From: JBKJML01 sp046596415
GTDB lineage: Bacteria; Actinomycetota; Thermoleophilia; Gaiellales; Gaiellaceae
Assembly: GCA_046596415.1 (NCBI GenBank)
Contig: JBKJML010000265.1
Coordinates: 1 to 6,744 of the forward strand
Length of the DNA: 6,744 nt
Direction: 5' to 3'
Under the pieces are notes generated by a model. It did no database searches, was not told the origin of the DNA, and was given only the letters and a program-made list of their open reading frames with translations. The position numbers and the translations under genes are program-made. Below, piece by piece: positions 6,513 through 6,744 of this stretch. Each line of letters starts with the position of its first letter. The first letter of the stretch is position 1.

Positions 6513-6744
6513 TTAGCCGAAGATCCCGTGCCAGCGCTTCGCGAACGCAGGCTGATCGTTCACGAACTTCTGGCTGAACGGCACGAGGATCGTGTTCTTC
6601 GCACCGACCTTCGCGTAGACGTCCGCCAGCGTGTTCGAGCAGTTCTTCGGCGTGAAGTTGTTGCGGAACGCCGTGAAGCCTGCATCGCACATCGCCTGCT
6701 GGCCGGCCTTGGTGAAGAGCCAGTTCAGGAACAGCTTGCCCGAC
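6513..6744 (-). CDS. ABC extracellular solute-binding protein, C-terminal 76 residues only
   Basis: The 5' part lies beyond the window, so the signal peptide and ligand-binding residues cannot be judged. The visible fragment begins SGKLFLNWLFTKAGQQAMCD, the helix typical of the C-terminal lobe of family 1 / Fe3+-type solute-binding proteins (commonly F-x-x-W-L-L-S-x-E-G-Q). It ends in PAFAKRWHGIFG and TAA (6515-6513). It lies directly upstream of the permease, as expected for the ligand-capturing subunit of this importer, acting outside the membrane as a lipoprotein or secreted protein. Cysteines at fragment positions 19 and 35 could form a disulfide, which would fit an extracytoplasmic protein. 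Only 28 nt separate it from the permease. An overlapping alternative frame was discarded because this frame gives the family pattern and a sensible C-terminus. Confidence 0.88.
   Translation of the reverse strand, partial: SGKLFLNWLFTKAGQQAMCDAGFTAFRNNFTPKNCSNTLADVYAKVGAKNTILVPFSQKFVNDQPAFAKRWHGIFG

Larger units (their letters stand above)
1..6744 (-). other. Putative single operon: ABC importer, CoA-transferase, CitE-like lyase, MFS transporter, RraA aldolase
   Basis: Seven consecutive minus-strand genes. Junctions in transcription order: binding protein/permease 28-nt gap; permease/ATPase 8-nt overlap; ATPase/CoA-transferase abutting (TAGATG); CoA-transferase/lyase 4-nt overlap (CTGA, if CTG is the start); lyase/MFS 3-nt gap in the same frame; MFS/RraA 4-nt overlap (ATGA). 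No gap could hold a promoter or terminator, so the genes are almost certainly co-transcribed. Promoter and operon end lie outside the window. Confidence 0.8.

Noticed and set aside
5291..6577. Plus-strand open frame (428 codons) opposite the permease
   Set aside because: The translation is dominated by Arg, Asp, Glu and His repeats as expected for the reverse of membrane-protein codons, with no domain. The minus-strand permease explains the region fully.
6481..6690. Minus-strand 69-codon frame ending at the permease ATG
   Set aside because: It is out of frame with the binding-protein C-terminus at 6513-6744, which matches the family. Its translation is Arg/Glu-rich without a motif.

Overview
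This is a G+C-rich bacterial window in which every supported gene lies on the minus strand, so transcription runs from high to low coordinates. Base composition, codon use and protein style suggest a high-GC actinobacterium, possibly of the Thermoleophilia type. No ribosomal or other phylogenetic marker is present, so this is only an impression. Genes are packed with overlaps, abutting ends or gaps of at most 28 nt, and look like a single operon. The promoter would lie beyond base 6744 and the 3' end beyond base 1. No RNA gene, insertion sequence, CRISPR array or intrinsic terminator was seen.

In transcription order the layout is: (i) the last 76 codons of an ABC extracellular solute-binding protein (6744-6513); (ii) a 579-aa fused two-domain ABC permease of the Fe3+/2-aminoethylphosphonate type (6484-4745); (iii) its 358-aa ATPase with a C-terminal TOBE-like region (4752-3676); (iv) a class III (CaiB/BaiF) CoA-transferase with the catalytic Asp in place (3675-2455); (v) a CitE/HpcH-type beta-hydroxyacyl-CoA lyase (2458-1598), whose likely start is a non-canonical CTG; (vi) an MFS transporter with a probable TTG start (1594-392); (vii) the first 131 codons of an RraA-family protein, probably a 4-hydroxy-4-methyl-2-oxoglutarate-type aldolase (395-1, cut by the window edge).

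Read together, this looks like an uptake-activate-cleave catabolic operon for an organic acid. The ABC importer would bring in a (hydroxy)carboxylate and the CoA-transferase would make its CoA thioester. The CitE-like lyase would split that into acetyl- or acyl-CoA plus a 2-oxo acid. The RraA-type aldolase/decarboxylase would handle a related oxo-hydroxy acid, and the MFS protein would move a substrate or product. The substrate cannot be read from the sequence. Itaconate/citramalate-like or malate-like acids are the natural candidates from known pathways built on the same enzyme families.

The most striking non-coding structure is at the start of the permease gene. A perfect 14-bp inverted repeat places the permease start codon inside one arm, and it encloses a second perfect 14-bp hairpin. 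The arms share a GCCCACG core, so alternative pairings are possible. This could be a translational control element that sets permease output relative to the binding protein.
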